Source: Actinophytocola sp049647105 (GTDB lineage: Bacteria > Actinomycetota > Actinomycetes > Mycobacteriales > Pseudonocardiaceae). From it: DNA of 64,000 nt. The stretch covers positions 35,733 through 99,732 of the forward strand of contig NZ_JBARWZ010000121.1 of assembly GCF_049647105.1 (NCBI RefSeq). Reading direction: 5' to 3'. Positions 44,533 to 52,803 of this stretch are shown piece after piece. Made by a program: the position numbers and the translations under genes. Under the pieces are notes generated by a model that made no database searches, was not told where the DNA came from, and worked only from the letters and a program-made list of their open reading frames with translations. The stretch's first letter is position 1, and the number at the start of each line of letters is the position of its first letter.

Positions 44533-44885
44533 AGTTCCTGTTGCCCCGGCTGATGGGCGTCGCGACCGCCGCGTACGGCGCCGCGGTGGTCGCGAAGCCC
44601 GAACTGCTGCTGAAGCCGTCCGGGATGGCGAGGGGCGACGCGAACCTGCGCGCGATCACCCGCACACTCGGCGTCCGCGACCTCGCGTCCGGGGTGGCGA
44701 TGGCGGTCGCGCCGAACCGCAGGGCCATGCGCCTCGCGATCGGCGTACGGGTCGCGTCGGACGCGGGCGACCTGGTGGTGCTGGGCAAGGCGATGGCAGG
44801 AAGGCCGGAACAGAAGAAGATCATCATGGTGGCGGGCGGGTGGGGTCTGCTGTGCGCCCTGTCCGCGCTCGCGACCCGCCGGTGA
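44529..44885 (+). CDS. Small membrane protein, DUF4267-like
   Basis: A 118-residue protein with three or four hydrophobic helices (LPRLMGVATAAYGAAVVAKP, VRDLASGVAMAVAP, IIMVAGGWGLLCALSALA) and the motif ITRTLGVRDLASG. Small actinobacterial membrane proteins with this layout are often annotated DUF4267, which I recall only loosely. It overlaps the preceding pseudogene by ATGA and the photolyase remnant by GTGA, which shows these three once formed one operon. It is the only member that still looks intact. Confidence 0.65.
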   Translation: MKFLLPRLMGVATAAYGAAVVAKPELLLKPSGMARGDANLRAITRTLGVRDLASGVAMAVAPNRRAMRLAIGVRVASDAGDLVVLGKAMAGRPEQKKIIMVAGGWGLLCALSALATRR

Positions 44886-44953
44886 CCACGACGATCGCCG
44901 TCTTCACCCGTGACCTGCCCGCCAGGCAACGCAAGGGGCTACCCACTTCCTAG
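44882..44953 (+). pseudogene. N-terminal stub of a DNA photolyase/cryptochrome gene
   Basis: A GTG that overlaps the previous stop opens VTTTIAVFTRDLPARQRKGLPTS and then stops. TTTIAVFTRDL is the opening of photolyase/cryptochrome proteins, which normally continue RVHDNPAL and run for more than 400 residues. Everything after the first ten or so residues has been lost, and the stub ends inside the stop codon of the convergent hydrolase gene. Confidence 0.6.
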
Positions 44954-45735
44954 TGGGGCGCGGTCAGCGCCAGGATCTCCTTCGCGACGAGGGGCCAGTT
45001 GCGGCTCGGGAGCTCGTGGCCGGTGTTCGGCAGCACGACAAGGCGGGCACCCGGGATCTCGCGGGCCAGCGCTTCTCCGTGTGGCAGCTGGAAAAGCGGG
45101 TCCGCGTCGCCGTGCAGCACCAGCGTGGGGACGGTGATCTCCCCCAGGCGGTGGCGCCACGGGCCAGAGCCGTCGGCCGCGTAGTGGTTCTTCTGGCTGG
45201 ACTCCAGGTTGGTCGTGCGGGCGACCGCGAGCGTGGCGATCTCGCGGATCTCCCGCTCGTCGAACGGTTCCGCCGACATGGCGCGCTGGCTCGCCACGAA
45301 ATACTCGACGACCGCCGCCCGGTCGGCCCAGTCCGGTTCCGGCGGGAACTCCAGGTCCAGCATGCCCGGGAGGTCGGCGTCGCCCGCGCCCGCGGTGGTG
45401 GACATCGCGGTCAGGGACAGGACCCGGGACGGGTGGTGGATGGCCAGTTCCTGTGCCAGTGCGCCGCCCATGGAAATCCCGGCCACGTGAGCCGCCGGCA
45501 CGTTCAGCTCGTCCAGCACCGACAGCGCGTCCGTCACCAGGTCCATGCCCGTGTAGCCGGGCTCGCCGGGCGGGTAGCTCGGCGCGTCGCCCGTGTCGCG
45601 GTGGTCGTAGCGGATCACGTACCGGCCCGCCAGCCTGCGGCAGAACGCGGGCGGCCACCAGTCCATCGACGAGCCGACGCCGCTGATCAGCAGCACCGCG
45701 GGATCCTCGGCGGAACCGAACGTCGACACGCTCAT
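44950..45735 (-). CDS. Alpha/beta hydrolase
   Basis: A 261-residue hydrolase of the haloperoxidase/lactonase-like group. It has the HG-like opening LLISGVGSSMDWW, the nucleophile elbow VAGISMGGALAQELA (Ser at about 93), Asp in LHGDADPLF (about 208) and His in LPNTGHELPS (about 240). Substrate unknown. It converges on the decayed photolyase locus, and the break point of that locus coincides with its stop codon. Confidence 0.87.
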   Translation of the reverse strand: MSVSTFGSAEDPAVLLISGVGSSMDWWPPAFCRRLAGRYVIRYDHRDTGDAPSYPPGEPGYTGMDLVTDALSVLDELNVPAAHVAGISMGGALAQELAIHHPSRVLSLTAMSTTAGAGDADLPGMLDLEFPPEPDWADRAAVVEYFVASQRAMSAEPFDEREIREIATLAVARTTNLESSQKNHYAADGSGPWRHRLGEITVPTLVLHGDADPLFQLPHGEALAREIPGARLVVLPNTGHELPSRNWPLVAKEILALTAPH

Positions 45736-45858
45736 GCGGCCATGTTCTCACGCGACGACGGCCTCCCCATGGCATTCGGACCTGTCGCCCGAGGTTCACC
45801 CCGTAGTACGGTTCGTACTTGAACGATGGCGGAAAGTAGCAAGTGCTGGGGAGGGCTT

Positions 45859-47094
45859 GTGGCTACCGACTCACCGGTCAGGTATCGCGCGCTGTTCGGA
45901 AAGCCGGAGTTCCGCGCGCTTTTCCTCGCCCACTCGGGGTCGATCGTCGGCGACCAGTTCGCGCGGGTCGCGCTGTCCGTGCTCGTGTTCGACCGAACCG
46001 GTTCACCAGCGTGGACCGCGCTGACCTATGGCCTCACGTTCCTGCCCGACCTCGTCGGCGGCCCGCTGCTGTCCGGTCTGGCGGACCGGCATCCACGCCG
46101 TGGGCTGATGGTGTCGCTGGACCTCACCCGCATGCTGTTGGTGGCGTTGATGGCGCTGCCCATGGCACCGCTGTGGGTGGTGTGTCTGCTGCTGGTGGCC
46201 GTGCAGCTGATCGGCGCGCCCGCGACCGCGGCCCGCGGCGCGCTGCTGCCCTCCGTGCTCGGCGAGGACCACTACCCGGCGGGCCAGGCGATGCTGCAGA
46301 CCGTCACGCAGGCCGCGATGGTGCTCGGGTTCGCCGGTGGCGGTGCGCTCGTCGCGGGCATCGGTACGAGCGGCGTGCTCCTCGCGGACGCGGGCACGTT
46401 CCTGCTGTCGGCGGCACTCGTCTGGTTCATGGTGCGGCCGCGTCCGGTGCCCGAGGCCGAAGAGCCGGTCGTGCGGCGGACGTGGCGGTCCGACCTGACC
46501 CGCGGCGCCGGGCTGGTGTGGTCCGACCTGCGTCTGCGGGCACTCGTGTTGTTCGCGTGCGTGTCCGGGTTCTACATCGTCGGCGAGGCGCTGGCCGTGC
46601 CGTACGCGGACGCACTCGGCGGCGGGGCGGTCACCGTCGGGTTCATGTTCGCCGCCTACGCCGCGGGTGCGGCGACCGGGATGCTGGTCGTCGCGCGGCT
46701 TCCGCTGCCGACGCGGTTGCGGCTGCTGCCACCGCTCGCGCTGGGGGCGTGCGTGCCGCTCGTCGTGTGCTTCACCGACCCGCACCTGGTGCTGGTGGTG
46801 CTCCTGTTCGTGGCGTCCGGCGTCGGCAGCGCGTACCAGGTGATCGCGTCGACGTCGTTCGTGCTCGCGGTGCCGGACGAGCGGCGGGGCCAGGCGTTCG
46901 GGCTCGCGGTGACCGCGCTGCGGGTGGCACAGGGCCTGGGGGTGACGCTCGCGGGCCTGGCGGCCGAGGCCGTGGCGCCGCACCGGGTCGTGGGGATCGC
47001 CGGGTTGCTCGGGGTACTCGCGGTGCTGGCGATCGGCTGGACGTGGCGGGCCGCCGACGGCCACGCGCTGACGCTGAACGCATCGAAGGCATAG
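45859..47094 (+). CDS. MFS transporter, paralogue of the fused carrier
   Basis: A 411-residue 12-helix MFS protein. FRALFLAHSGSIVGDQFARVALSVLVF and LADRHPRRGLMVSLDLTRM align residue by residue with the N-terminal half of the MFS-GGDEF fusion at 32571. The GTG at 45859 is chosen because GGGGAGGG lies just before it and the resulting N-terminus matches the fused copy; an ATG at 45826 would add 11 residues. It probably exports a small molecule. The convergent gene encodes the paralogue of the other half of the fusion. Confidence 0.88.
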   Translation: MATDSPVRYRALFGKPEFRALFLAHSGSIVGDQFARVALSVLVFDRTGSPAWTALTYGLTFLPDLVGGPLLSGLADRHPRRGLMVSLDLTRMLLVALMALPMAPLWVVCLLLVAVQLIGAPATAARGALLPSVLGEDHYPAGQAMLQTVTQAAMVLGFAGGGALVAGIGTSGVLLADAGTFLLSAALVWFMVRPRPVPEAEEPVVRRTWRSDLTRGAGLVWSDLRLRALVLFACVSGFYIVGEALAVPYADALGGGAVTVGFMFAAYAAGAATGMLVVARLPLPTRLRLLPPLALGACVPLVVCFTDPHLVLVVLLFVASGVGSAYQVIASTSFVLAVPDERRGQAFGLAVTALRVAQGLGVTLAGLAAEAVAPHRVVGIAGLLGVLAVLAIGWTWRAADGHALTLNASKA

Positions 47095-47130
47095 TTGTCG
47101 CATGTGGACACATGGTCGTTCTTGGCGCGG

Positions 47131-48546
47131 CTACGAGACCTTGTCCGTGTCGTCGCGTACGAGTCCCAGCCTCGGCGCGAAGTTCGCGGACTCGCGTTCC
47201 TCCGGCAACCGGTCCGGCACCGCCCTCGGCCCCACCTTCGGTGTCTCGCCCGCGATCCGCGTGCAGTCGCGGCCCTCGGTCTTCGCGTCGTACAGCGCGG
47301 CATCCGCGGCCAGCAGCAACGAGGTCCGGTCCATCCCGTGCACGGGGAACAACGCGGCACCGACGGACGCCGTCAGCCCGCTGACCACCCGGGTGTTCCC
47401 GTCGAGGTCCGGCACGGTCACCGCCAGCACCGCGATCGCCGACCGCACCCGGTCTGCGGCCCCGCGCACGTCGTCGGCACCCATGCCGGGCAACACGACG
47501 GCGAACTCCTCGCCGCCGTACCTGCCGACCACGTCGTGCCCGCGTACCGAGTGCTTGATCGCGTCTGCGACGGCACGCAGCACCATGTCACCCGCCAGGT
47601 GCCCGTAGCAGTCGTTGACCCGCTTGAAGTGGTCGAGATCCAGCAGCAGCACGCCGAGCGTGCCGCCCAGCCGCCGGGCGCGGTCGAGTTCGTCGCTCAC
47701 CAGCTTGCTCCAGAAGACGGCGTCGAACAGCCCCGTCTTCGCGTCGCTGCGGCTGGCGTCGCGGAACTGGGGCATCAGCAGACCGGTGTGCAGCGCGAGC
47801 ACCGTGACGATCAGCAGCGGCGTCCACCACGGCCGCGTGGTCATCACGACGGCGGTGCCGCTGCCAAGACCGACCGCACCGGCCAGCATCAGCTGGTCCG
47901 TCGCGGGGCCCAGCGCCGCCCGGACCGGGCGGTCGAGGTTGGTCGCGAGGATCACGACGAGGACGAGCCCGTGGTTGATCAGCCGGTACGCGGCACCCGC
48001 GGCCACCACCGCGAGCAGCCCGGTCGGCCCGTCGAGCGCCGCCGCGAACGGCCCGTCGCTGCGCGGGTAGATCAGGTGCAGCACCAGGTACGCGCCGAGG
48101 CAGCCGAGCACCACCGTGGCGGCGGAGAACACCTTGCGGTGCACCAATGCGCGGAACCGGTACACCCGTGCCCACGAGTGCAGGTAGCCGAGCACGATCA
48201 GCACGCACAGCAGCGGCGGCGGCAGCAGGAGGACCCCGGCGAACAACCACACCGTCAACAGGTGCACGTACGGCGTGCCCTCAGCGGCGACCTCGCGGAT
48301 CCGCTCGATGCCGCTCACCGCCTCGAGGTAGACGATCGAGCCGAGGAGCAGCAACCCGAACCAGAGCCAGTGTGTGCGGGTCACGGGCGCCAGGGTCAGC
48401 GTGCCCACCGCTGCGAAGATTGCGAGGATTTCGACTAAAAGTAGGTATACGACAACGGGTCTGGAGAGAGACCATAGTTGCCAGTGGCGTGGTGAAAGCT
48501 GCTTCTTCCCCGGGACAGGGTTGGAATTATCTCTTTCACCCACCAT
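47131..48546 (-). CDS. Membrane GGDEF diguanylate cyclase
   Basis: A 471-residue protein with six or seven N-terminal helices (about 30-280) that resemble the same region of the MFS-GGDEF fusion, both opening with a (H/R)WxLW motif. A GGDEF domain (about 285-450) follows, with LLDLDHFKRVNDCYGHLAGD and the active-type GGEEF at 344-348. No EAL or HD-GYP domain and no RxxD inhibitory site are seen. It should make cyclic di-GMP at the membrane. GGAGGAATC stands directly before the ATG. Confidence 0.88.
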   Translation of the reverse strand: MVGERDNSNPVPGKKQLSPRHWQLWSLSRPVVVYLLLVEILAIFAAVGTLTLAPVTRTHWLWFGLLLLGSIVYLEAVSGIERIREVAAEGTPYVHLLTVWLFAGVLLLPPPLLCVLIVLGYLHSWARVYRFRALVHRKVFSAATVVLGCLGAYLVLHLIYPRSDGPFAAALDGPTGLLAVVAAGAAYRLINHGLVLVVILATNLDRPVRAALGPATDQLMLAGAVGLGSGTAVVMTTRPWWTPLLIVTVLALHTGLLMPQFRDASRSDAKTGLFDAVFWSKLVSDELDRARRLGGTLGVLLLDLDHFKRVNDCYGHLAGDMVLRAVADAIKHSVRGHDVVGRYGGEEFAVVLPGMGADDVRGAADRVRSAIAVLAVTVPDLDGNTRVVSGLTASVGAALFPVHGMDRTSLLLAADAALYDAKTEGRDCTRIAGETPKVGPRAVPDRLPEERESANFAPRLGLVRDDTDKVS

Positions 48547-48647
48547 GATTCCTCCCCGCAGTGGTGCTTCACTGTAACGGTTCGGCAACGCTCTGTCGCG
48601 ACTCCAATCGAGTGACGCGGCAGACCTTCCCACCCAAGGAGATCCAC

Positions 48648-48722
48648 ATGAACGCGGTAATCGCAGCCAATGGCACGCGCCAGAGCGATCGTCGGAAGAG
48701 CCGTCCGAGCGAGTGGCGCTGA
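48648..48722 (+). CDS. 24-codon small ORF upstream of a terminator
   Basis: ATG at 48648 has AAGGAGATCCAC directly upstream, an excellent ribosome site. The frame encodes a 24-residue basic peptide ending in SRPSEWR. Its stop is 13 bases before a strong terminator hairpin, and the GH5 gene with a closely similar ribosome site (AAGGAGATCCCT) follows. It could be a leader peptide in an attenuator or an independent small protein. I do not recognise the sequence. Confidence 0.4.
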   Translation: MNAVIAANGTRQSDRRKSRPSEWR

Positions 48723-48735
48723 CCTGATGTGACGG

Positions 48736-48776
48736 AAGGGCGTTCGTCGTGCGGGGGCACGGCGAACGCCCTTTCT
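48736..48776 (+). terminator. Strong hairpin with T tract before the GH5 gene
   Basis: AAGGGCGTTCG (48736-48746) pairs with CGAACGCCCTT (48763-48773), and an inner CGTGC/GCACG adds to the stem; TTTCTT follows. It is the best intrinsic terminator in the window. It lies between a well-initiated small ORF and the secreted GH5 gene, so it either ends a short transcript or acts as an attenuator. Confidence 0.8.
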
Positions 48777-48863
48777 TGTGCTCTGGTGCCGCCGTCCTGC
48801 TCGGCGCACGCGACACGACCCTGTCTCGCCGCTGCCCTTGACCCTGCCAAGAAGGAGATCCCT

Positions 48864-49868
48864 GTGTTCCGGAAGAAACTGGCCGTCCTGTTCCTACCGA
48901 TGCTCGCACTGTCCTTTGTGGTCCCGACCGGTACGGCGCCCGCAGCGCCATCGGTCACCCCGGCCGTCGCCAACGGCCAGCTCGAGGTGTGCGGTGTGAA
49001 GCTGTGCAACGACCAGCGCCAGGCGGTGCAGCTGCGCGGCATGAGCACGCACGGCCTGCAGTGGTACGGCCAGTGCGTCAACGACGCCTCGCTTGACGCC
49101 CTCGCAGGCGACTGGGGCGCGTCGGTCATGCGCATCTCGATGTATGTCCAGGAAGACGGCTACGAGACCGATCCCGAGGGTTTCACGAACCTGGTGTCGT
49201 CGATCATCGACGACGTGACCGCGCGCGGCATGTACGCGATCGTCGACTGGCACATGCTCGACCCTGGCGACCCGTACCACAACCTGGAGCGGGCGAAGAC
49301 GTTCTTCTCCGAGATCGCACGCAGGCACGGCGACCAGACCAACCTGCTGTACGAGATCGCGAACGAGCCGAACGGCGTGCCGTGGTCGCGGATCAAGGGC
49401 TACGCCGAGGAGCTGATCCCGGTGATCCGCGCGATCGACCCGGAGACACCGATCCTCGTCGGCACCCGCGCGTGGTCGTCGCTTGGCCTGTCCGACGGCG
49501 CCGACGAGTCCGAGGTGATCGACAACCCGGTGAACGCGTCGAACATCATGTACACGTTCCACTTCTACGCGGCGTCCCACGGCGACGAGTACCTGAACGC
49601 GCTTTCCCGCGCGGCCGACCGGGTGCCGATGTTCATCACCGAGTTCGGCACGCAGGAGTACACGGGCGACGGCCAGAACGACTTCACGATGGCCCAGCGG
49701 TACCTCGACCTGGCCGCGCGGAAAGGGATCAGCTGGACGAACTGGAACTTCTCGGACGATTTCCGCAGCGGTGCGGTGTTCACCGAGGGCACCTGCCCCG
49801 GCGGGCCGTTCGCGGGCACGTCCCGCCTGAAGCCGGCCGGCGAGTGGGTGCGTGACCGGATCGGGTGA
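48864..49868 (+). CDS. Secreted GH5 cellulase (endoglucanase)
   Basis: A 334-residue secreted glycoside hydrolase. The signal peptide (MFRKKLAVLFLPMLALSFVV..APAAP) ends near residue 30. The GH5 barrel has acid/base Glu168 in IANEPNG and nucleophile Glu260 in ITEFGTQ, with the typical QLRGMSTHGLQWYG opening and MYAIVDWHMLD strand. No cellulose-binding module is attached. GTG 48864 has AAGGAG seven bases upstream; frames further upstream lack signal-peptide character. It should cut internal beta-1,4-glucan bonds. Confidence 0.92.
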   Translation: MFRKKLAVLFLPMLALSFVVPTGTAPAAPSVTPAVANGQLEVCGVKLCNDQRQAVQLRGMSTHGLQWYGQCVNDASLDALAGDWGASVMRISMYVQEDGYETDPEGFTNLVSSIIDDVTARGMYAIVDWHMLDPGDPYHNLERAKTFFSEIARRHGDQTNLLYEIANEPNGVPWSRIKGYAEELIPVIRAIDPETPILVGTRAWSSLGLSDGADESEVIDNPVNASNIMYTFHFYAASHGDEYLNALSRAADRVPMFITEFGTQEYTGDGQNDFTMAQRYLDLAARKGISWTNWNFSDDFRSGAVFTEGTCPGGPFAGTSRLKPAGEWVRDRIG

Positions 49869-49906
49869 GCCCTGCGGACGGGCCCGGATTCGTGTTCACT
49901 GGTGGC

Positions 49907-50344
49907 ATGCCTCTGCAAGGTGAGTACGAGCCGAGCCCGTCCGACCGGGCCCGCCAGCAGGTCGAGGAGTACGAGAGCTCCGGCGGCACCCGCGGCAACA
50001 CGATGATCGGCCTGCCGGTCGTCATCCTGACCACGAAGGGCGCCAAGTCGGGGAAGATCCGCAAGACCCCGCTGATGCGGGTGGAAAACGGCGGCGAGTA
50101 CGCGGTCGTGGCGTCGCTGGGCGGCGCGCCCAAGCACCCGGTCTGGTACTTCAACGTGAAGTCCAACCCCGAGGTCGAACTGCAGGACGGCCCGGAGAAG
50201 CAGGACATGGTCGCCCACGAGGTGACGGGCGACGAGAAGGCCAAGTGGTGGAAGATCGCCGTCGACGCGTTCCCCCACTACGCGGAGTACCAGACGAAGA
50301 CGGACCGCCCCATCCCGGTCTTCGTCCTCACTCCGAAGAAGTGA
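49907..50344 (+). CDS. F420-dependent nitroreductase-like (DDN family) protein
   Basis: A 145-residue split-barrel protein of the deazaflavin-dependent nitroreductase family. Signature blocks are VVILTTKGAKSGKIRKTPLMRVE, YAVVASLGGAPKHPVWYFNVKSNPEVEL and WWKIAVDAFPHYAEYQTKT, which line the F420 pocket in Mycobacterium DDN. It should carry out F420H2-dependent reductions or quinone protection. It lies 38 bases behind the GH5 gene but is probably separate in function. Confidence 0.92.
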   Translation: MPLQGEYEPSPSDRARQQVEEYESSGGTRGNTMIGLPVVILTTKGAKSGKIRKTPLMRVENGGEYAVVASLGGAPKHPVWYFNVKSNPEVELQDGPEKQDMVAHEVTGDEKAKWWKIAVDAFPHYAEYQTKTDRPIPVFVLTPKK

Positions 50345-50377
50345 CCACCGGCAGGAGCGATCGCGAATGATGACGGC

Positions 50378-51040
50378 ATGACGCAACGCGTGTGGACAGA
50401 GGTCGACGACTACATCGCCGGCCTGGTCATCGGCGACGACCCCGCGCTGGACGGCGCGCTCGAGGCGAGCGACAAGGCCGGGCTGCCACAGATCGCCGTC
50501 TCACCCAGCCATGGCAAGCTCCTCCACCTCATCGCCCGCATCCACGGCGCGCGCAAGATCCTCGAGATCGGCACGCTCGCCGGTTACAGCACCATCTGGC
50601 TGGCCCGCGCGCTGCCGCCGGACGGCAAGCTGATCACCCTCGAGTACGACGCGCGGCACGCGGAGGTGGCAACGGCGAACATCGCCGGGGCCGGTCTCGC
50701 GGACCGCGTCGAGGTGAGGGTCGGCGCCGCGCTCGACACGCTGCCCACGATCGCAGAGGAGGCGCCGTTCGACCTGTTCTTCATCGACGCCGACAAGGTC
50801 AACAACCCGAAGTACGTCCGGTGGGCGATCGACAACTCCCGGCCGGGCAGCGTGATCATCGTCGACAACGTGGTGCGCAACGGCCTCGTGGTCGACGCCA
50901 CCAGCACCGACCCCGCGATCGTCGGCACCCGTGAACTGGGGTCGCTCCTCGCGAACGAACCACGCGTGTCGGCCACCATGGTCCAGACCGTCGGCGACAA
51001 GGGTTACGACGGCTTCGCGCTCGTGCTGGTCGAGAGCTGA
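50378..51040 (+). CDS. Class I SAM O-methyltransferase (CCoAOMT-like)
   Basis: A 220-residue methyltransferase of the metal-dependent caffeoyl-CoA OMT-like family. Motif I is ILEIGTLAGYSTIWLARAL (about 62-80), metal ligands are likely in FFIDADKVNNPKY (Asp about 132) and VDNVVRNG (Asp/Asn about 159). It should methylate a catechol-like hydroxyl; the substrate is unknown. It starts 33 bases after the F420-type gene in the same direction and could be co-transcribed. Confidence 0.9.
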   Translation: MTQRVWTEVDDYIAGLVIGDDPALDGALEASDKAGLPQIAVSPSHGKLLHLIARIHGARKILEIGTLAGYSTIWLARALPPDGKLITLEYDARHAEVATANIAGAGLADRVEVRVGAALDTLPTIAEEAPFDLFFIDADKVNNPKYVRWAIDNSRPGSVIIVDNVVRNGLVVDATSTDPAIVGTRELGSLLANEPRVSATMVQTVGDKGYDGFALVLVES

Positions 51041-51062
51041 CCAACGCGGATCGGCTCAGCGA

Positions 51063-51695
51063 TCAGGCGCTGGCCTTGGCGCCGTAGCCGACCGTGCCCG
51101 ACGGGACGAAACGGGCGACGCGGCGCGGGGGGACCAGGCCGGGAAGGGCGATGCGCCACATCTCGGTGACCCGCTCGTGGATGTCCTCGCGACCGGACAG
51201 CACCTGCGAGGAGATCTGTATGCCCGTGAACGAGGCGATCACCCAGCGCGCGATGACGTACGGGTCCAGGTCAGCCTTGAGGTCGCCGTGTTCCCGGGCC
51301 GCGACCATGTGGTCACGCACGATCCGTATCCAGCCCGTGTAGGCGTCGGGTGCCGGGCGGGCGAACGTGCCGGTTTCGATGACGAGGCGGACGCCCGCCC
51401 GCACTCGGACGCTGGTACGCAACAAGTTCGCCATGCTGTGGCAGAGATCGATGGCGGCCTGGATGCCGGTCGGCGCCTCGGCACGCGGCCGGCCCTCGAT
51501 GAACTGCTCGCTCGCCAGTGCGTGGGCCAGGTCTTCCTTTGAGGAGAAGTGGAAGTACAGCGCGCCCTTGGTCACCCCGGCCTTCGCGAGGATGTCGGAG
51601 AGGCTGGCGCCGTTGAAGCCGTACTCGTCGAACACCGCCGCCGCCGCGTCGAGGATCGCGTTGCGCGTTCGTTCCGCTCTTTCCTGCCGTGCCAC
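51063..51695 (-). CDS. TetR/ScbR-like gamma-butyrolactone receptor homologue
   Basis: A 210-residue TetR-family regulator. The DNA-binding domain (residues 1-50, RTRNAILDAAAAVFDEYGFNGASLSDILAKAGVTKGALYFHFSSKEDLA) is nearly the consensus of the ScbR/ArpA group. A Trp in DAYTGWIRIVRDHM near 120 matches the ligand-pocket Trp of true butyrolactone receptors. An ARE-like dyad lies 120-139 bases upstream of its start. No afsA-type synthase gene is nearby, so it may sense a signal made elsewhere or control antibiotic genes. Confidence 0.86.
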   Translation of the reverse strand: MARQERAERTRNAILDAAAAVFDEYGFNGASLSDILAKAGVTKGALYFHFSSKEDLAHALASEQFIEGRPRAEAPTGIQAAIDLCHSMANLLRTSVRVRAGVRLVIETGTFARPAPDAYTGWIRIVRDHMVAAREHGDLKADLDPYVIARWVIASFTGIQISSQVLSGREDIHERVTEMWRIALPGLVPPRRVARFVPSGTVGYGAKASA

Positions 51696-51814
51696 TCCAG
51701 CCTCCAGCCGCGAAGGGCGTCACCGAAGCGGGACCCGCGGGCCTCGGAGACGCGCGCGCCAAACCGTCCATCGGCCTTCAGCCTAGCCCAGATTTTGCTC
51801 ACCCCGAGCCAAAA

Positions 51815-51834
51815 AATACCGGGTGGTAGGTATT
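51815..51834. promoter_or_regulatory. ARE-like operator
   Basis: AATACCGGGTGGTAGGTATT has perfect outer arms AATACC/GGTATT, the arms seen in autoregulatory elements bound by ScbR-family repressors (ACATACC...GGTATGT). It lies between the two ScbR-like genes, upstream of the first and just past the stop of the second, so it most likely controls the gene starting at 51695. Confidence 0.6.
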
Positions 51835-51853
51835 GTTCTTTGCCACCACACGG

Positions 51854-52495
51854 TTACGCACAACCTGGTTTCCGCATGGAACCCTCCGGTCGCACACGGG
51901 TCAGCGCCGAGGGTCTCGCTATCCCCGGCAGGATGGTGCGCCACATTCTCTCGACCGTCGCGTCGATGTCGCCGCTGCGGATTCTCGTCCACCACAACAT
52001 CTCCACACCGGACGACACGGCGAGGACGAGGGTGGCCGTCTCCTCGACGTTGACGTCGGCACGAAGGTCGCCGGCCCGTTGGGCCGCCAGTAGTAACGTT
52101 TCAATCGCCGCCAGTAACTCATTGTGGAAATCCAGGAACGGCTTGCCGCGATGTCCACACTCGCGCGCGGTCCGGAACGACGCACGCACCAACGGCTCGC
52201 CGTCCAACCACCAGGCCAACTCACGCGTCAGATCCACCACCGCCTGCAACGCGGGCAACCGCGCACCCACCACGCGATACACCGCGGACCGCAACAATCC
52301 ACAAGCCTCGGCCTGAATCGCGCCGCCCAACTCGTCCTTGGACGAGAAGTGAAAGTAGAACGCCCCCTTCGTCACCCCGGCGGCCCGGGACACATCCTCC
52401 AACGTCGCCCCGGAAAACCCGTTGCGATCAAATAACTCAGCCGCGGCTCGCACCAGGTGCAACCGCGTTTTCTCCGACCTCGACTGCTTTGTCAC
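51854..52495 (-). CDS. Second TetR/ScbR-like regulator (possible pseudo-receptor)
   Basis: A 213-residue TetR protein closely related in its DNA-binding domain (RLHLVRAAAELFDRNGFSGATLEDVSRAAGVTKGAFYFHFSSKDELG) to the neighbour at 51063. The pocket Trp seen in the neighbour is not at the matching place (KPFLDFHNELL), so it may be a pseudo-receptor that binds other ligands, as ScbR2 proteins do. It starts at a GTG that overlaps the stop of a small upstream frame as GTGA. Confidence 0.84.
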   Translation of the reverse strand: MTKQSRSEKTRLHLVRAAAELFDRNGFSGATLEDVSRAAGVTKGAFYFHFSSKDELGGAIQAEACGLLRSAVYRVVGARLPALQAVVDLTRELAWWLDGEPLVRASFRTARECGHRGKPFLDFHNELLAAIETLLLAAQRAGDLRADVNVEETATLVLAVSSGVEMLWWTRIRSGDIDATVERMWRTILPGIARPSALTRVRPEGSMRKPGCA

Positions 52496-52680
52496 GGCAT
52501 GCCCGGACAGACGACACCGAGGAGGGGGACGAGCGTGGCCATGCAGACGAAGATACTGAGCATCCGCGTGGTCTCCACCCCGCGAATCGACGGGTTCCCA
52601 CCGTGCGCAACCGCTGTACCAGCACCGGAGCGGCGAAACGGGCCGCGCGGGCGATCATCAAGCGGCAGGTACTTCGTCAT
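52492..52680 (-). CDS. Doubtful 62-codon ORF coupled to the second ScbR-like gene
   Basis: A minus-strand frame from ATG 52680 encodes MTKYLPLDDRPRGPFRRSGAG and ends with a hydrophobic stretch (LSIFVCMATLVPLLGVVCPG). Its TGA overlaps the regulator's GTG as GTGA, the kind of junction seen between truly coupled genes in this window. No ribosome site of note precedes it and I do not recognise it, so it may be chance. Confidence 0.25.
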   Translation of the reverse strand: MTKYLPLDDRPRGPFRRSGAGTAVAHGGNPSIRGVETTRMLSIFVCMATLVPLLGVVCPGMP

Positions 52681-52803
52681 GTCCCGTCGGGGGGTTTCGT
52701 TTCCTAGCAAGTCTCGATCGAACCTTCGACCGGTGCGGCCTATCGTCGGGAGTCCACGGTGTACACGGCATCCGTACAGCGACGTCAGTGAAGCGGCACG
52801 GTC

